Shown: positions 27,009 to 36,172, counted from the stretch's first letter. The stretch: DNA of 41,330 nt from Steroidobacteraceae bacterium (GCA_019683695.1 JADGHX010000022.1:1-41330); one strand, 5' to 3'. Notes: generated by a model not told the origin, from the letters alone. Made by a program: numbers and translations.

Positions 27009-29842
27009 GCGTACATCCGTTTCTCGCCGGGGCCGGTGATGTTCGTCAGGCAACGGTCGCAGATTTCCGGGTGCTCCGCACGGTGACCCACTTCAGGGCG
27101 ACGATGCCAGCAGCGCACGCACTTCGCCGCATCCGTGGGCCGCACCAGGATCAGCCGGCCGTCGATCAGGCTCGTGGAGGCCTTCTCCTCTTCCGTGGCC
27201 ACGTCCAGCGTATGCAGGCGCGCTTCGGACGTGATCAGGAAGAACCGCAGCTCGCTCTTGAGCGCATTCAGCGCGTCGTATTCCTCGCGCGGCACGTAGA
27301 TGTCCACTTCGGCCTCGAGCGGCGCGCCGATCTCGCCACGCACGCGGGCTTCTTCCAGCTTCTTCAGCACACCGCTGCGCAGGGCCATGAGCTTCGGCCA
27401 GTCGATGTTGTCCGCGCCGTCCGCCGGCAGCTCATACCAGGTGGAGAGGAATACGGATTCCGCGCGTTTGCCGGGGAGATGCCGCCACATCTCTTCCGCC
27501 GTGAACGACAGGATGGGCGCCAGCCAGCGCACCATGCTTTCCGCGATGTGATACATCGCCGTCTGCGCGGCACGGCGCGGCGTGCTCTCGCGCGGCATGG
27601 TGTAGAGCCTGTCCTTCAGCACATCCAGATAGATGCCGCCCATGTCCACGACACAGAAGTTGTGCACCTTCTGGTAGATGACGTGGAACTCGTAGCGCCG
27701 ATACGCCTCGACCACTTCCGTGTGCACTTCGCGCGCGCGTTGCAGGGCCCAGCGATCGAGCGCCACCATCTCCGCGGGTTTCACGGCGTGCTGCTCCGGA
27801 TCGAAGCCGTGCAGGTTGCCTAGCAGGAAGCGGAAGGTGTTCCGCATGCGGCGATACGAATCCGCCATGTGCTTGAGGATGGTGTCGGAAACGCTGATCT
27901 CGTTCGCGTAATCCGTAGCCGCCACCCACAGGCGCAGGATGTCTGCGCCGAGCGTGCTCATCACCTTCTGGGGCAGGATGACGTTGCCGAGCGACTTCGA
28001 CATCTTGCGGCCCTTGTCGTCCACGGTGAACCCGTGGGTGAGCACGCCGCGATACGGTGCCCGCTCGTACAACGCTTCGGACATGAGCAGCGAGCTGTGG
28101 AACCAGCCGCGATGCTGATCCGAGCCTTCGAGGTAAAGATCGACCGGCGCGGTCACTTCGGGCCGCATGGCGCCGACGCATTCGAACGAGAGGCCGGAAT
28201 CGGCCCACACGTCCATCACGTCGGTGACCTTGTCGTACTGATCCGCCTCGGCGCCGAGCACCTCCGCCGGATCGAGCGCGAACCACGCTTCGATGCCCTG
28301 CTGCTCCACGCGCGCGGCCACGGCTTCGATGATCTCCTGCGTGCGCGGATGCAGCTCGCCCGTGCTCTTGTGCACGAACAGCGTGATCGGTACGCCCCAG
28401 GTGCGCTGGCGGGAAATGCACCAGTCCGGCCTGTTCTCGATCATGCCGAGAATGCGCTGCTCGCCCCACGCGGGCGTCCACTGCACCTTGGGGATGTCCC
28501 GCAGCGCGTTGGCGCGCAGGCCCTTCTGATCCATGCTGATGAACCATTGGGGCGTGGCGCGGAAGATGACGGGCGTCTTGTGCCGCCAGCAATGCGGATA
28601 GCTGTGGCGATAGGACTCATGGTGCACGAGCCTGCCGCGCTTCTTCAGCTCCTCCAGAATGGCCGCATTGCCCTCGTCGAGCTTCATACCGCCGACGAGC
28701 GGCGTATCCGGCAGGAAGCGGCCGTCGTTGCCCACCGGATTCGTCACCGGAAGGTTGTAGAGCTTGCCGACCGCGAAGTCTTCGAGACCATGCCCGGGCG
28801 CGGTGTGCACGGCGCCGGTGCCGGCATCGAGCGTCACGTGCTCGCCGAGAATGACGGGCACCTGCCTGTCCTGAAATGGATGCTGCAGCGTCAGGTGCTC
28901 GAGCGCCTTGCCGGGGAACTCCGCAAGGCGCGCGCGCAGCATCATTCCATAGCGCTTGAGTGACGCCTCGGCGAGATCCCCGGCGACAATCATCCGCTGC
29001 GTCTGATGCGGGCGCTCGTCATCGCCCATGCGCTCGGCTTCAATGAGCCAATAGATGAACTCATCGCGCAGCGCCACGGCCTGGTTGCCGGGCAGGGTCC
29101 AGGGCGTGGTGGTCCAGATGACGAGACCCACGGGCTCCTCGCCGAGCTGGCCAGCGGGCAGACCAATCCGGCGCTCCAGATCGCGGTTGTCGGCCACGGG
29201 GAAGGCTACGTCGATGGCGGGCGAGGTCTTGTCCTCGTACTCCACTTCCGCTTCAGCGAGCGCCGAACGGCAATCGAGACACCAGTACACGGGCTTCACG
29301 CCCTTGTAGACATGGCCGTTGCGGATGATCTTGCCGAACGCGCGGATCTGCTGCGCCTCGTAGGCGGGCGCCATCGTCAGGTACGGGTTGTCCCAGTCGC
29401 CGAACACACCGAGGCGCTTGAAGTCCTTGCGCTGCTGCTCCACCTGGGACTGCGCGTACTCGCGGCACGCCTTGCGGAACGCGGCGGCATCCAGCTTCTG
29501 CCCGGGACGGCCGTGCTTCTTTTCCACCTGCAGCTCGATCGGCAGGCCGTGGCAGTCCCATCCGGGAATGTAGGGCGCGTCGTAGCCGTCGAGCCCGCGG
29601 GACTTGACGATGATGTCCTTCAGCACCTTGTTGACCGCGTGCCCGATGTGAATCTCCCCGTTCGCATACGGAGGACCATCGTGCAGCACGAAGCGCGGGC
29701 GCCCGGCGGCGGCCTCGCGCATCTTCCGGTAGATGCCGCGCTCTTCCCACGACTGCTGAATGCCGGGCTCGCGCTGGGCGAGGTCCGCCTTCATGGGGAA
29801 GTCCGTCTGCGGCAGGTTGATGGTGTGCTTGTAGTCGGTCAT
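27005..29842 (-). CDS. ileS: isoleucyl-tRNA synthetase
   Basis: A class I aminoacyl-tRNA synthetase charging tRNA-Ile, 945 residues. Signatures: [19 protein letters not shown] (HIGH near residue 65), WDCHGLPIE in the editing region, KMSKS near 615, and a C-terminal zinc knuckle CVRCWHRR with CDRCL. The length and the zinc finger are those of the bacterial type. The end overlaps lspA (ATGA). Upstream is ribF with a 76-base gap, so the two may be co-transcribed, as in related bacteria. Confidence 0.98.
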   Translation of the reverse strand: MTDYKHTINLPQTDFPMKADLAQREPGIQQSWEERGIYRKMREAAAGRPRFVLHDGPPYANGEIHIGHAVNKVLKDIIVKSRGLDGYDAPYIPGWDCHGLPIELQVEKKHGRPGQKLDAAAFRKACREYAQSQVEQQRKDFKRLGVFGDWDNPYLTMAPAYEAQQIRAFGKIIRNGHVYKGVKPVYWCLDCRSALAEAEVEYEDKTSPAIDVAFPVADNRDLERRIGLPAGQLGEEPVGLVIWTTTPWTLPGNQAVALRDEFIYWLIEAERMGDDERPHQTQRMIVAGDLAEASLKRYGMMLRARLAEFPGKALEHLTLQHPFQDRQVPVILGEHVTLDAGTGAVHTAPGHGLEDFAVGKLYNLPVTNPVGNDGRFLPDTPLVGGMKLDEGNAAILEELKKRGRLVHHESYRHSYPHCWRHKTPVIFRATPQWFISMDQKGLRANALRDIPKVQWTPAWGEQRILGMIENRPDWCISRQRTWGVPITLFVHKSTGELHPRTQEIIEAVAARVEQQGIEAWFALDPAEVLGAEADQYDKVTDVMDVWADSGLSFECVGAMRPEVTAPVDLYLEGSDQHRGWFHSSLLMSEALYERAPYRGVLTHGFTVDDKGRKMSKSLGNVILPQKVMSTLGADILRLWVAATDYANEISVSDTILKHMADSYRRMRNTFRFLLGNLHGFDPEQHAVKPAEMVALDRWALQRAREVHTEVVEAYRRYEFHVIYQKVHNFCVVDMGGIYLDVLKDRLYTMPRESTPRRAAQTAMYHIAESMVRWLAPILSFTAEEMWRHLPGKRAESVFLSTWYELPADGADNIDWPKLMALRSGVLKKLEEARVRGEIGAPLEAEVDIYVPREEYDALNALKSELRFFLITSEARLHTLDVATEEEKASTSLIDGRLILVRPTDAAKCVRCWHRRPEVGHRAEHPEICDRCLTNITGPGEKRMYA

Positions 29843-29918
29843 GCGGTGCCGGATAAACCCTTCTGTCGTGAATCGTCAGGAGCCCGCCCAGGCCGGTGGC
29901 CTCAAGGCGGACCGCTCT

Positions 29919-30854
29919 TCAGCCGGTGCGCGCTCCCAGAATCTCGCGCGCCTGCGCGGCATCCCGGTGCATCTGCTCGACGAGCACTTCGAGGCTCGGG
30001 AAGCATTCTTCCTCGCGCAGCTTGGCGACAAACTCCACCTCGATCTCGCGACCGTAGAGATCGCCACCGAACTCGAACAGATGCACCTCGAGCACCGGCA
30101 CCGTCCCCCCTACTGTGGGGCGCGTCCCGAGACTTGCGACACCCGGCCAGCCGGGCGTGCCCTCGAGCCCATGCACCCGCACGGCGAAGATGCCCTGCAG
30201 GGCGGATCGTTTGCGCCCCAGCCGCAGGTTCGCGGTCGGGAAGCCCAGATCCCGCCCGAGCTGCTGCCCGCGCACGACGCGGCCGATCATCGAATACGGC
30301 CGACCGAGCCAGTGCTTCGCCGCCTCGAGGTCGCCGCGTTCCAGCGCGCCACGGATGAGGCTGCTGCTGACACGCTGCCCGTCGATCATCACGGGCGGCA
30401 CCACGTCCACCTCGAAGCCGAGCCGCTGGCCCGCCTCGCGCAACATGTCCGCCGTGGCCTCGCCGTTGCGCCCGCAGCGGAAGTCGTGGCCGATGACGAC
30501 CACGGGCGTTTTCAGATCCTCCGCCAGCAAGCGCGCGAACGCTTCGCCGGAGAGGTTCCGCAGCTGCTCCCCGAACCGCAGCTGGAGCACGTAGCTGAGC
30601 GCCGTCCGCTGCAGAACGCGCCAGCGTTCGCGCCAGGACGTGAGCCGCGCCGGCGGGTTCTCCGCGGCCAGGTACTCGCGTGGCATGGGCTCGAACGTCA
30701 GCATCATGGCCGGACGCGACAATGCCCTGCCGTGGTCCAGCAGGCGCCGGATGAGGGCCTGATGTCCCCGATGGATGCCGTCGAACGTGCCGATGGTGAC
30801 GACGGAGCCCTGGTGGCGCGGGCGCAGATTGGGAAGTCCGCGAATGAGCTCCAT
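29919..30854 (-). CDS. ribF: bifunctional riboflavin kinase / FAD synthetase
   Basis: Makes FMN from riboflavin and then FAD. About 311 residues. The N-terminal adenylyltransferase half has TIGTFDGIHRGHQ (phosphate-binding, HxGH-like). The C-terminal kinase half has GRPYSMIGRVVRGQQLGRDLG, then FPTANL and GIFAVRV. ATG 30854 is preferred; the longer frame begins with a TTG. No FMN riboswitch is seen upstream. A TATACT on the minus strand (30883-30888), 29 bases before the start, may be the -10 box, but its -35 is poor. A standard neighbour of ileS. Confidence 0.95.
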   Translation of the reverse strand: MELIRGLPNLRPRHQGSVVTIGTFDGIHRGHQALIRRLLDHGRALSRPAMMLTFEPMPREYLAAENPPARLTSWRERWRVLQRTALSYVLQLRFGEQLRNLSGEAFARLLAEDLKTPVVVIGHDFRCGRNGEATADMLREAGQRLGFEVDVVPPVMIDGQRVSSSLIRGALERGDLEAAKHWLGRPYSMIGRVVRGQQLGRDLGFPTANLRLGRKRSALQGIFAVRVHGLEGTPGWPGVASLGTRPTVGGTVPVLEVHLFEFGGDLYGREIEVEFVAKLREEECFPSLEVLVEQMHRDAAQAREILGARTG

Positions 30855-30943
30855 GTGCGCCGTTGCCGAAAAAGGCTGCAAGTATAGAGTCCGGGGGAGT
30901 GAGCCGCGAGGGGCGGTTCCGCCTGGGGCGGCCTCGCAGACGC

Positions 30944-31141
30944 TTCAGCCCGCGGCTCCGGATGTCAGCCCGGGGGCGCCGGATTGCGCGCCCCCTCCGG
31001 CGCCGTGGCGCCCCGGGAACGCGGTGCTCTCATTGCCCGTCATGCGCGCGGCGTCAGCCCGCGGCTGCGGGCGTCACACCGGGGAGAGTCGTGTGTCAGT
31101 CCGCCCGGCGTCGCGTGTCAGTGTGCCGGGCGTCAGTCCCC
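30944..31141. repeat. degenerate GC-rich GTCAG repeats between murJ and ribF
   Basis: Six irregularly spaced TCAG/GTCAG units (30945, 30964, 31053, 31095, 31117, 31132), most followed by CCCGCGGCT-like or CCG-rich sequence. Two units share TCAGCCCGCGGCT exactly (30945-30957 and 31054-31066). The murJ stop codon lies inside the last unit. No gene is seen in the 278-base gap. Confidence 0.5.
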
Positions 31142-32725
31142 GGCTCGGGGTGCCGGGCGGCGCGCCTCCGGCCGGCCGAGCACATCACGCGGCCGCAGGC
31201 CGAGCAGCAGCAGCGCCGCGAAGTACACGGCGGCCGCGGCGAGGATGTCGAAGCCGCAGCGGCCCAGCCGCTGCCACGTGCCGGCTGCGATCCACCCGTC
31301 CAGGTCGCCGGCGAGCCAGACGAGCAGCGCCGCCATCGCCGCGTTCGCCAGCACAACCTGCGTCAGGAGTTTCAACCAGCCCGGCGAGGGCATGAGGACG
31401 CTCGCCCGTCGCAACCCTCGCCAGAGAAGCACGGTGTTCAGGATCGCCGAGATCGAAGTGGACGCCGCCAGCAGCGCGTGTGGCGCGATGAACCCCATGC
31501 GGGCCGCAGGGAGCACGACGGCAACGTTGAGGGCGACGTTCACGGACAGCGCGATCAGGCTGATGCGCATGGGCGTTCGCGTGTCCTGTCGCGCGAAGTA
31601 GCCGGGCGCGAGCACCTTGACCAGGCTCATGCCGAGCAGCCCCGCCGAATAGGCCATGAGCGCGTAGGCGGCCATGTGCACGTCCTGCGCCGTGAAGGCG
31701 CCGCGCCCGAATATGGTGGCGGTGAGCGGCACGGCGAAGAAGAGCATGCCGACCGCAGCCGGCGTGGCGAGCAGCACGGTGAGCCGCAAAGCCCAGTCCA
31801 GCGTGCCCGAAAACTGCTCGCGGGATTCGGCGGCGTGGTGCCGTGAAAGCCCGGGCAGGATCACCGTCGCGAGCGCAATGCTGAACACGCCGAGCGGGAA
31901 TTCCATGAGCCGGTCCGCGTAGTAGAGCCACGCGATGCTGCCCGTGACGAGGAACGACGCGATGAGCGAATCGAGCAGCAGGCTCACCTGCGCCATCGAC
32001 GACCCCAACACACCCGGCAGCATCAGCCGGGCAACGCGCCCCACGCCCTCGAGCGCAGGCCGCCAGCGCGGCCACGACAGCAGCCCGAGCCGGGCTACGG
32101 CGGGCAACTGGAAAGCGAGCTGCAGCACGCCGCTCACGAACACGCCGATCGCCAGCACCAGCCCGGGGTTCTGCGCATCCGCGGCCAGCCACGCGGTGAA
32201 CAGGATCATGACCAGGTTCATGATCACGGGCGTGAAGGCCGCCACCCCGAACCGCCCGTAGCTGTTCAGAACGCCGCTGAAGAGCGAGGTGAGCGAGATG
32301 AAGAACAGGTACGGGAACGTGAAGCGCAGCATCGCCACGGCCTGCTCGTACTTGCCGGCCGTGCTCGTGAACCCGGGCGCGAAGATCAGGATGAGGACCG
32401 GCGCCGCGATCACGCCGATGAGCGTCACAGCGAGCAGCACCGCGCCGAAGGTGCCCGCGAGGCCTGCTACGAGGGCGCGCACCTCCGCGTGGGTGCGCTT
32501 GTGCCGGTACTCCGAGAGCACGGGCACGAGACCCTGGAAGAACGCGCCTTCCGCGAAGAGCCGGCGCAGGAAATTGGGCACCTTGAACGCGACGAGGAAC
32601 GCGTCCATGAGCGCGCTCGCGCCGAAGAAATTCGCGTAGATGATCTCGCGCGCGAGTCCCGTGACGCGCGAGATCAGCGTCATCGCTCCCACGACGCCGG
32701 TGCTGCGGACGATGGCTTTGCTCAC
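31133..32725 (-). CDS. murJ: lipid II flippase MurJ
   Basis: A polytopic inner membrane protein of 530 residues with about 14 membrane segments that moves lipid II across the membrane for peptidoglycan synthesis. The N-terminus has MTLISRVTGLAREIIYANFF, then DAFLVAFKVPNFLRRLFAEG and FFQGLVPVLSEY, the classic MurJ signature with its essential arginines. The last residues (RPEARRPAPRAGD) and the stop lie in a GC-rich repeat tract, so the C-terminus may be variable. It lies upstream of ribF in the same direction and diverges from rpsT, a standard arrangement. Confidence 0.96.
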   Translation of the reverse strand: MSKAIVRSTGVVGAMTLISRVTGLAREIIYANFFGASALMDAFLVAFKVPNFLRRLFAEGAFFQGLVPVLSEYRHKRTHAEVRALVAGLAGTFGAVLLAVTLIGVIAAPVLILIFAPGFTSTAGKYEQAVAMLRFTFPYLFFISLTSLFSGVLNSYGRFGVAAFTPVIMNLVMILFTAWLAADAQNPGLVLAIGVFVSGVLQLAFQLPAVARLGLLSWPRWRPALEGVGRVARLMLPGVLGSSMAQVSLLLDSLIASFLVTGSIAWLYYADRLMEFPLGVFSIALATVILPGLSRHHAAESREQFSGTLDWALRLTVLLATPAAVGMLFFAVPLTATIFGRGAFTAQDVHMAAYALMAYSAGLLGMSLVKVLAPGYFARQDTRTPMRISLIALSVNVALNVAVVLPAARMGFIAPHALLAASTSISAILNTVLLWRGLRRASVLMPSPGWLKLLTQVVLANAAMAALLVWLAGDLDGWIAAGTWQRLGRCGFDILAAAAVYFAALLLLGLRPRDVLGRPEARRPAPRAGD

Positions 32726-32903
32726 GGATGCTGAACCGGCGCCCCTCTCTGGCCGGCGCGACTATACCCGAGGCTCCGGGCGGCGCCGGTGCGCTTCGAA
32801 GGTGGGAACCTGAGGCTGAGCCGCGGCCCCTTCGCTTCCAGCCCGCGCATTTGGTCCCGGGTTAAGACAAATTCCCGGGCCTGGCGGGGGCGCGGTACCC
32901 ACG

Positions 32904-32932
32904 TTGACAAGGCGGGGTGCCGTGCTCAGACT
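32904..32932 (+). promoter_or_regulatory. rpsT promoter
   Basis: A perfect -35 TTGACA (32904-32909), a 17-base spacer and a weaker -10 CAGACT (32927-32932), followed by a GC-rich discriminator, as expected for a stringently controlled ribosomal protein promoter. It lies 41 bases before the rpsT start. Confidence 0.7.
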
Positions 32933-32972
32933 ACCGCCCCCTTTTTCTGGTCGATTCGGAAACGGAGACGTC

Positions 32973-33239
32973 GTGGCGAATACCAAGTCCGCTGAGAAAG
33001 CGGCTCGGCAGGCAGAAAAACATCGTGCGCAGAACGTGGCGCTGCGCTCCCGCATGCGTACGGCCATCCGCAAGGTGACGGATGCCATCGCGCGCGGCAA
33101 TCGTGAAGAGGCCCGGAAGTACTACACGGCCGCCGTTCCCGTCATCGACTCGCTGGTCAACAAGCAGATCGTCCATCGGAACAAGGCCGCACGGCACAAG
33201 AGCCGGCTCGCGGCGCGCATACGAGGGATGTCCACATGA
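32973..33239 (+). CDS. rpsT: 30S ribosomal protein S20
   Basis: A primary 16S rRNA-binding protein of 88 residues, the usual size. ANTKSAEKAARQAEKHRAQN at the N-terminus and NKAARHKSRLA near the C-terminus are diagnostic. The start is GTG 32973 with GGAG 6 bases before it; the earlier start at 32904 lies in the promoter. GTG starts are rare for ribosomal genes, but rpsT uses a weak start (UUG) in other bacteria for autoregulation, so this may matter here too. Confidence 0.97.
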   Translation: MANTKSAEKAARQAEKHRAQNVALRSRMRTAIRKVTDAIARGNREEARKYYTAAVPVIDSLVNKQIVHRNKAARHKSRLAARIRGMST

Positions 33240-33388
33240 GCAGCAAAGCGACAAGCGCCCGGCGCTCCGCCCCCCGCACGGCTCCCACGCTGAGCCGCAC
33301 CCCCGCAGGTCGCCGGTCGTTTGTCTTGCGCCTGGTCCACGACCGGGCTTGCCGCGCAGCCCGCGCGGCCGCTGCTCCCAAAGCCTGA
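33236..33388 (+). CDS. possible very small basic ORF overlapping the rpsT stop
   Basis: A 50-codon frame starting at an ATG that overlaps the rpsT stop (ATGA). The peptide is rich in arginine and alanine (begins MSSKATSARRSAPRTAP) and resembles no family I know. Its body contains the inverted repeat at 33313-33346. The overlap is typical of coupled genes, but the composition is also what random GC-rich sequence gives. Confidence 0.15.
   Translation: MSSKATSARRSAPRTAPTLSRTPAGRRSFVLRLVHDRACRAARAAAAPKA
33313..33346 (+). terminator. hairpin downstream of rpsT
   Basis: CCGGTCGT (33313-33320) pairs with ACGACCGG (33339-33346) around an 18-base loop. There is no T run. It is the first strong inverted repeat after rpsT and could end that transcript. 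Confidence 0.3.
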
Positions 33389-33409
33389 GCTCACGTCTTC
33401 TCCCCTCCC

Positions 33410-33445
33410 GTCAGCACGGTCTGCGTGCTGACGCGCACGTGCGCG
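33410..33445. repeat. hairpin and adjacent 14-bp palindrome
   Basis: GTCAGCAC (33410-33417) pairs with GTGCTGAC (33425-33432) over a 7-base loop. CGCGCACGTGCGCG (33432-33445) is a perfect palindrome directly after it. It could be a terminator-like structure or a relic of a mobile sequence. Confidence 0.5.
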
Positions 33446-33468
33446 ACCAGACCATGCCCGTGCTCGTC

Positions 33469-33605
33469 AAGGCGCTCGCCTTGCGTGCTGCTGAGCGTGA
33501 CGCTCGTCTTCTCGGCAGCGCCTTGAAGATGTCCAGCAGCTTGCGGCCGGGCACCGTGATATCCCCACTGCTCTGGACGCTTACGGCGCTCGTCGCCATG
33601 AGCTC
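33469..33605 (-). pseudogene. dnaN: fossil fragment of a DNA polymerase III beta clamp gene
   Basis: About 45 codons read like the first domain of DnaN: STELMATSAVSVQSSGDI, then TVPGRKLLDIFKALP, and after a one-base deletion near 33512, EKTSVTLSSTQGERL. The pattern (GxITVPxRKLxDIxxALPEGxxVTL) is that of the sliding clamp. The sequences before and after do not continue the protein, so this is a short, frameshifted piece with no start or stop of its own. Recognition is by eye. It may be from this genome's own dnaN or from a phage clamp. Confidence 0.5.
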
Positions 33606-33653
33606 CGTGCTCTCCGCGCGAGGTCTCCAATTGGAGCCCCCATGGCGACGAGC
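33588..33653. repeat. nested inverted repeat
   Basis: Outer arms GCTCGTCGCCATG (33588-33600) and CATGGCGACGAGC (33641-33653) match perfectly over 13 bases. In the 40-base loop sits CTCCAATTGGAG (33625-33636), a perfect 12-base palindrome. The left arm overlaps the dnaN-like fossil. Confidence 0.6.
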
Positions 33654-33721
33654 ACCCTGGCCATGTATTCGTGTGCCCGGAAGGCGATCGCTGCCGGCTG
33701 ATCTGAGTCACCGACCGGCTT
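33620..33721 (-). pseudogene. coding-like fragment of unknown origin, upstream of the dnaN-like fossil
   Basis: A minus-strand frame just after a stop reads KPVGDSDQPAAIAFRAHEYM, then ARVLVAMGAPIGDL, with GC-rich third positions and the composition of a real protein, and degenerates before the dnaN-like piece. I do not recognise the family. Both fragments on the same strand suggest remains of one imported segment. Confidence 0.25.
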
Positions 33722-34083
33722 TCAACCGCACGCCGTCGCCGCCGCACTGATGGGGCGCAGAAGCTTCACATGGCTTCGCCAGCGCGCTCACGACCGGTCG
33801 TGCACCCGCCCCGCCTGATCGAATCCCGGTGATCCAGGGCAGAAAACTTGTAAACCGGACCTGCCGCCGCGCGCTGCACGCGCCGCGGGGGATGACACTC
33901 ACAAGGAAGCACCCATCGCAGGTTGTCTGGGAGGTGAAGCCCGCGAACGGGTCGCGCGAACCCCCGCCAAGTCCCCGAAATCTTGCAGAGAGCTGCCGAT
34001 GATGACCGATTGTTGTGAAGACGCCGCGCCCGAGAAACTTTGTGTGCGGGTTGTTGCCAAAGCGAACCGTGTCCGACACAACC

Positions 34084-34854
34084 ATGACAATTGACGCGCG
34101 CGCGCCACATCCACACGGCCCCGCGAATCTCACCTCTTCCGGCACTCGTCACATCGTCGTTGTGGATGACGACCGTGACGTGCGGATGCTGCTCACGCAG
34201 TACCTCGAAAAGCACGGGTTCCGCGTGACCACGGTGCCGGATGGCCGCAGTCTCCGGCGCGTGATGTTCACGCAGCGCGTGGATCTCGTCGTGCTGGACG
34301 TGATGCTTCCCGGCGAGGATGGCCTGTCGATCTGCCGCCGCCTGAGCACGGAGGTTCAGGTGCCCATCATCCTGCTCACGGCGCGCAGTGACGACGTGGA
34401 CCGCATCATCGGCCTCGAGATCGGCGCGGATGACTACATCGCGAAGCCCTTCAATCCGCGTGAGCTGCTCGCCCGCGCGCGCAACGTGCTGCGGCGCTGG
34501 GACCTTGCGCCGCGTCGGCCGATTTCCGACGAAGCCTCGCGCTACAAGTTTCTTGGCTGGACGCTGGATACCGCCGCGCGCGAACTGATCGACCCCGAAG
34601 GCACGCGCCAGACACTCACGGGCTCTGAATACCGCCTGCTGCTGGCGTTTGTGTCGCATCCGAACCGCGTGCTCACACGCCAGCAGCTCATCGAGCTCAC
34701 GAGCACGCGCCGCACCGAGCTCTTCGACCGGAGCATCGACGTGCGCATCAGCCGGCTGCGACACCTTCTGCGGGACCCGCCGCGCGCACCGCGCATCATC
34801 AAGACCGTTTACGGCGACGGGTACGTGCTGGGAGCCACCGTGGAGGTTGAATGA
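34084..34854 (+). CDS. OmpR-family response regulator
   Basis: About 256 residues. The receiver domain has HIVVVDDDRDVRMLL with the acidic pocket, the phosphorylation aspartate in VVLDVMLPGEDG (near residue 72), LLTARSD and DDYIAKPFNPREL with the conserved lysine. The C-terminal winged helix ends in RIIKTVYGDGYVLG, as in OmpR/PhoB proteins. ATG 34084 is preferred over the earlier GTG 34015, though neither has a strong ribosome site. The stop overlaps the kinase start (ATGA), so the two form a cognate pair. Target genes are unknown. Confidence 0.93.
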   Translation: MTIDARAPHPHGPANLTSSGTRHIVVVDDDRDVRMLLTQYLEKHGFRVTTVPDGRSLRRVMFTQRVDLVVLDVMLPGEDGLSICRRLSTEVQVPIILLTARSDDVDRIIGLEIGADDYIAKPFNPRELLARARNVLRRWDLAPRRPISDEASRYKFLGWTLDTAARELIDPEGTRQTLTGSEYRLLLAFVSHPNRVLTRQQLIELTSTRRTELFDRSIDVRISRLRHLLRDPPRAPRIIKTVYGDGYVLGATVEVE

Positions 34855-35858
34855 ATGGAGCATCTGCGCGAGCGCACGCGTGGAATGGCCTGAAGCGGCT
34901 TGTCTGCAAGCTCCCGCTGCCGGACACCGTGTTCGGGCGCTTGCTGCTCACCACGCTCGCGTGCCTCGCTTTGCCGTACGCAGCGGCCGTGCTGATTGCG
35001 CCGGCGGATCATCGGGCATCGCTCATTGGCGCGTTCTTTCTCTTCGTGCCGCCGCTCGCGGCCGGGCTCTATCTGGTTGCGCGCCACATCACGAAGCCGC
35101 TTGCCGCGATGGTGGCCGAAGCGGATCTGCTCGGGCGTGGCGCGGAAACAAGTGCTCACGAGCCGTCGGGGCCACGCGAGCTGCGGGCGCTGTCGGTGGC
35201 GTTCGACATGGCTCAGAGCCGCGTGCAGGCGTATGTGTCGAACCGCTCTCGCGCGCTTGCTGCCGTGTCCCACGACCTGAAGGCACCACTCACGCGAATG
35301 CAGCTGCGTGTGGCCACGATCGACGATGACGCGGTTCGGGCAAAACTGGAGGCAGACATAGAGGAACTGTCGTCGATGGTGCGGTCGGCGATCGCCATGC
35401 TGAAGGATCTGGAGCAGACCGAGTCCGTCGAACCGATCGACATGAACCAATTGCTCGCGCGCCTGCAGACCGAGTTCGCCGAGATGGGCAGACGCGTCGC
35501 GGTGACGGGCCGGGCGAGGCAGCCGTACCTCGGCCGCATGCAGTCCCTGCGCCGGTGTATCGCGAACCTGATCGACAATGCGGTGAAGTTTGGCGAAAGC
35601 GCGTGGGTGACGCTGGAAGACGGGCACGCGCTGCGCGTGAAGGTGGCCGACCGGGGCCCGGGCATCCCGCAGGAAGAGCTGGAGAAGGTGTGCGAGCCCT
35701 TCTACCGCGCGCGAAGCGCGACGACGACGGGCGTTGCTGGTAGCGGATTGGGACTGAGCATCGCGCGCGACATCGCCCTGGGCCACGGCGGACAGCTTCT
35801 TCTGCGTAACCGCGAAGCCCGCGGGCTGGAGGCGGAGGTTGTGCTACCCCGCGGGTGA
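34851..35858 (+). CDS. sensor histidine kinase, EnvZ-like, with minimal periplasmic loop
   Basis: An inner membrane kinase of 335 residues. Two membrane segments (about 28-50 and 57-76) are separated by only a few residues (around APADHRAS), so there is no periplasmic sensor domain. A HAMP linker (HITKPLAAMVAEADLL) follows. The H-box is AAVSHDLKAPLTRM, phosphoacceptor about H141. The N-box is NLIDNAVKFG, G1 is DRGPGIP, and G2 is GSGLGLSI. The start is preceded by GGAGG 4 bases away and overlaps the regulator stop. Sensing is probably through the membrane or cytoplasm. A degenerate copy of its last 127 bases lies just downstream. Confidence 0.94.
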   Translation: MNGASARAHAWNGLKRLVCKLPLPDTVFGRLLLTTLACLALPYAAAVLIAPADHRASLIGAFFLFVPPLAAGLYLVARHITKPLAAMVAEADLLGRGAETSAHEPSGPRELRALSVAFDMAQSRVQAYVSNRSRALAAVSHDLKAPLTRMQLRVATIDDDAVRAKLEADIEELSSMVRSAIAMLKDLEQTESVEPIDMNQLLARLQTEFAEMGRRVAVTGRARQPYLGRMQSLRRCIANLIDNAVKFGESAWVTLEDGHALRVKVADRGPGIPQEELEKVCEPFYRARSATTTGVAGSGLGLSIARDIALGHGGQLLLRNREARGLEAEVVLPRG

Positions 35859-35892
35859 GCGGGCGCCATTCATTCCACGGCTACCGACAAGA

Positions 35893-36019
35893 CAGCGGAT
35901 TGGGACTGAGCGTCGAGCGTGACATCGCACTGAGCCACGGCGGACAGCTTCCTCTCCGCAACCCAAGAGGCGCGCAGGCTCAAGGCGGAGGTTGGGGTAC
36001 CCGCGGGGTGACGAGCGCC
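35893..36019 (+). pseudogene. degenerate second copy of the histidine kinase 3' end
   Basis: This 127-base stretch repeats 35741-35867 at an offset of 152 bases, roughly 80% identical by eye with a few compensating indels. It covers the G2 box (SGLGLSVERDIALSHGGQ), the last codons and the stop region, and ends with the same GCGCC after the stop. It has no start or upstream part, so it cannot make a kinase. It keeps the direction of the real gene. Confidence 0.85.
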
Positions 36020-36051
36020 GCTCGCGCACGGCTTCTGCCGACAACGCGGTC

Positions 36052-36172
36052 TTACACGGATTCGGTGCGTGCGGCCTCGGCTTCCTGTTCCGCCAGCCTT
36101 GCCGCCGCGTCAAGTTCCTCCGGCGGGCGCGTCACAGCCCGCATGAGCTGTCGCATGCCCCATTCCGGTTGC
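36052..36172 (-). pseudogene. degenerate second copy of the obg 3' end
   Basis: Repeats the end of obg (about 36195-36315) at an offset near 142 bases. The minus-strand reading gives MRQLMRAV, then, after divergence, [17 protein letters not shown] and RTESV followed by TAA, against [17 protein letters not shown] and RTQSV in the real gene. One frameshift lies near the start of the block. It keeps the direction of obg and has no GTPase part. Confidence 0.85.

Larger units (their letters stand above)
33389..34083. other. decayed intergenic region between rpsT and the two-component genes
   Basis: No intact gene on either strand. It holds two hairpin-like repeats, a dnaN-like fossil and another short coding-like fragment on the minus strand, described separately. 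From about 33722 to 34083 nothing is recognisable; the response-regulator frame is open from GTG 34015. Confidence 0.6.

Noticed and set aside
29843-30900. FMN riboswitch before ribF
   Set aside because: The conserved FMN (RFN) element segments are not seen in the short upstream region.
30882-31132. CRISPR array at the GTCAG repeats
   Set aside because: Units are too short and too unevenly spaced, and no cas genes are present.
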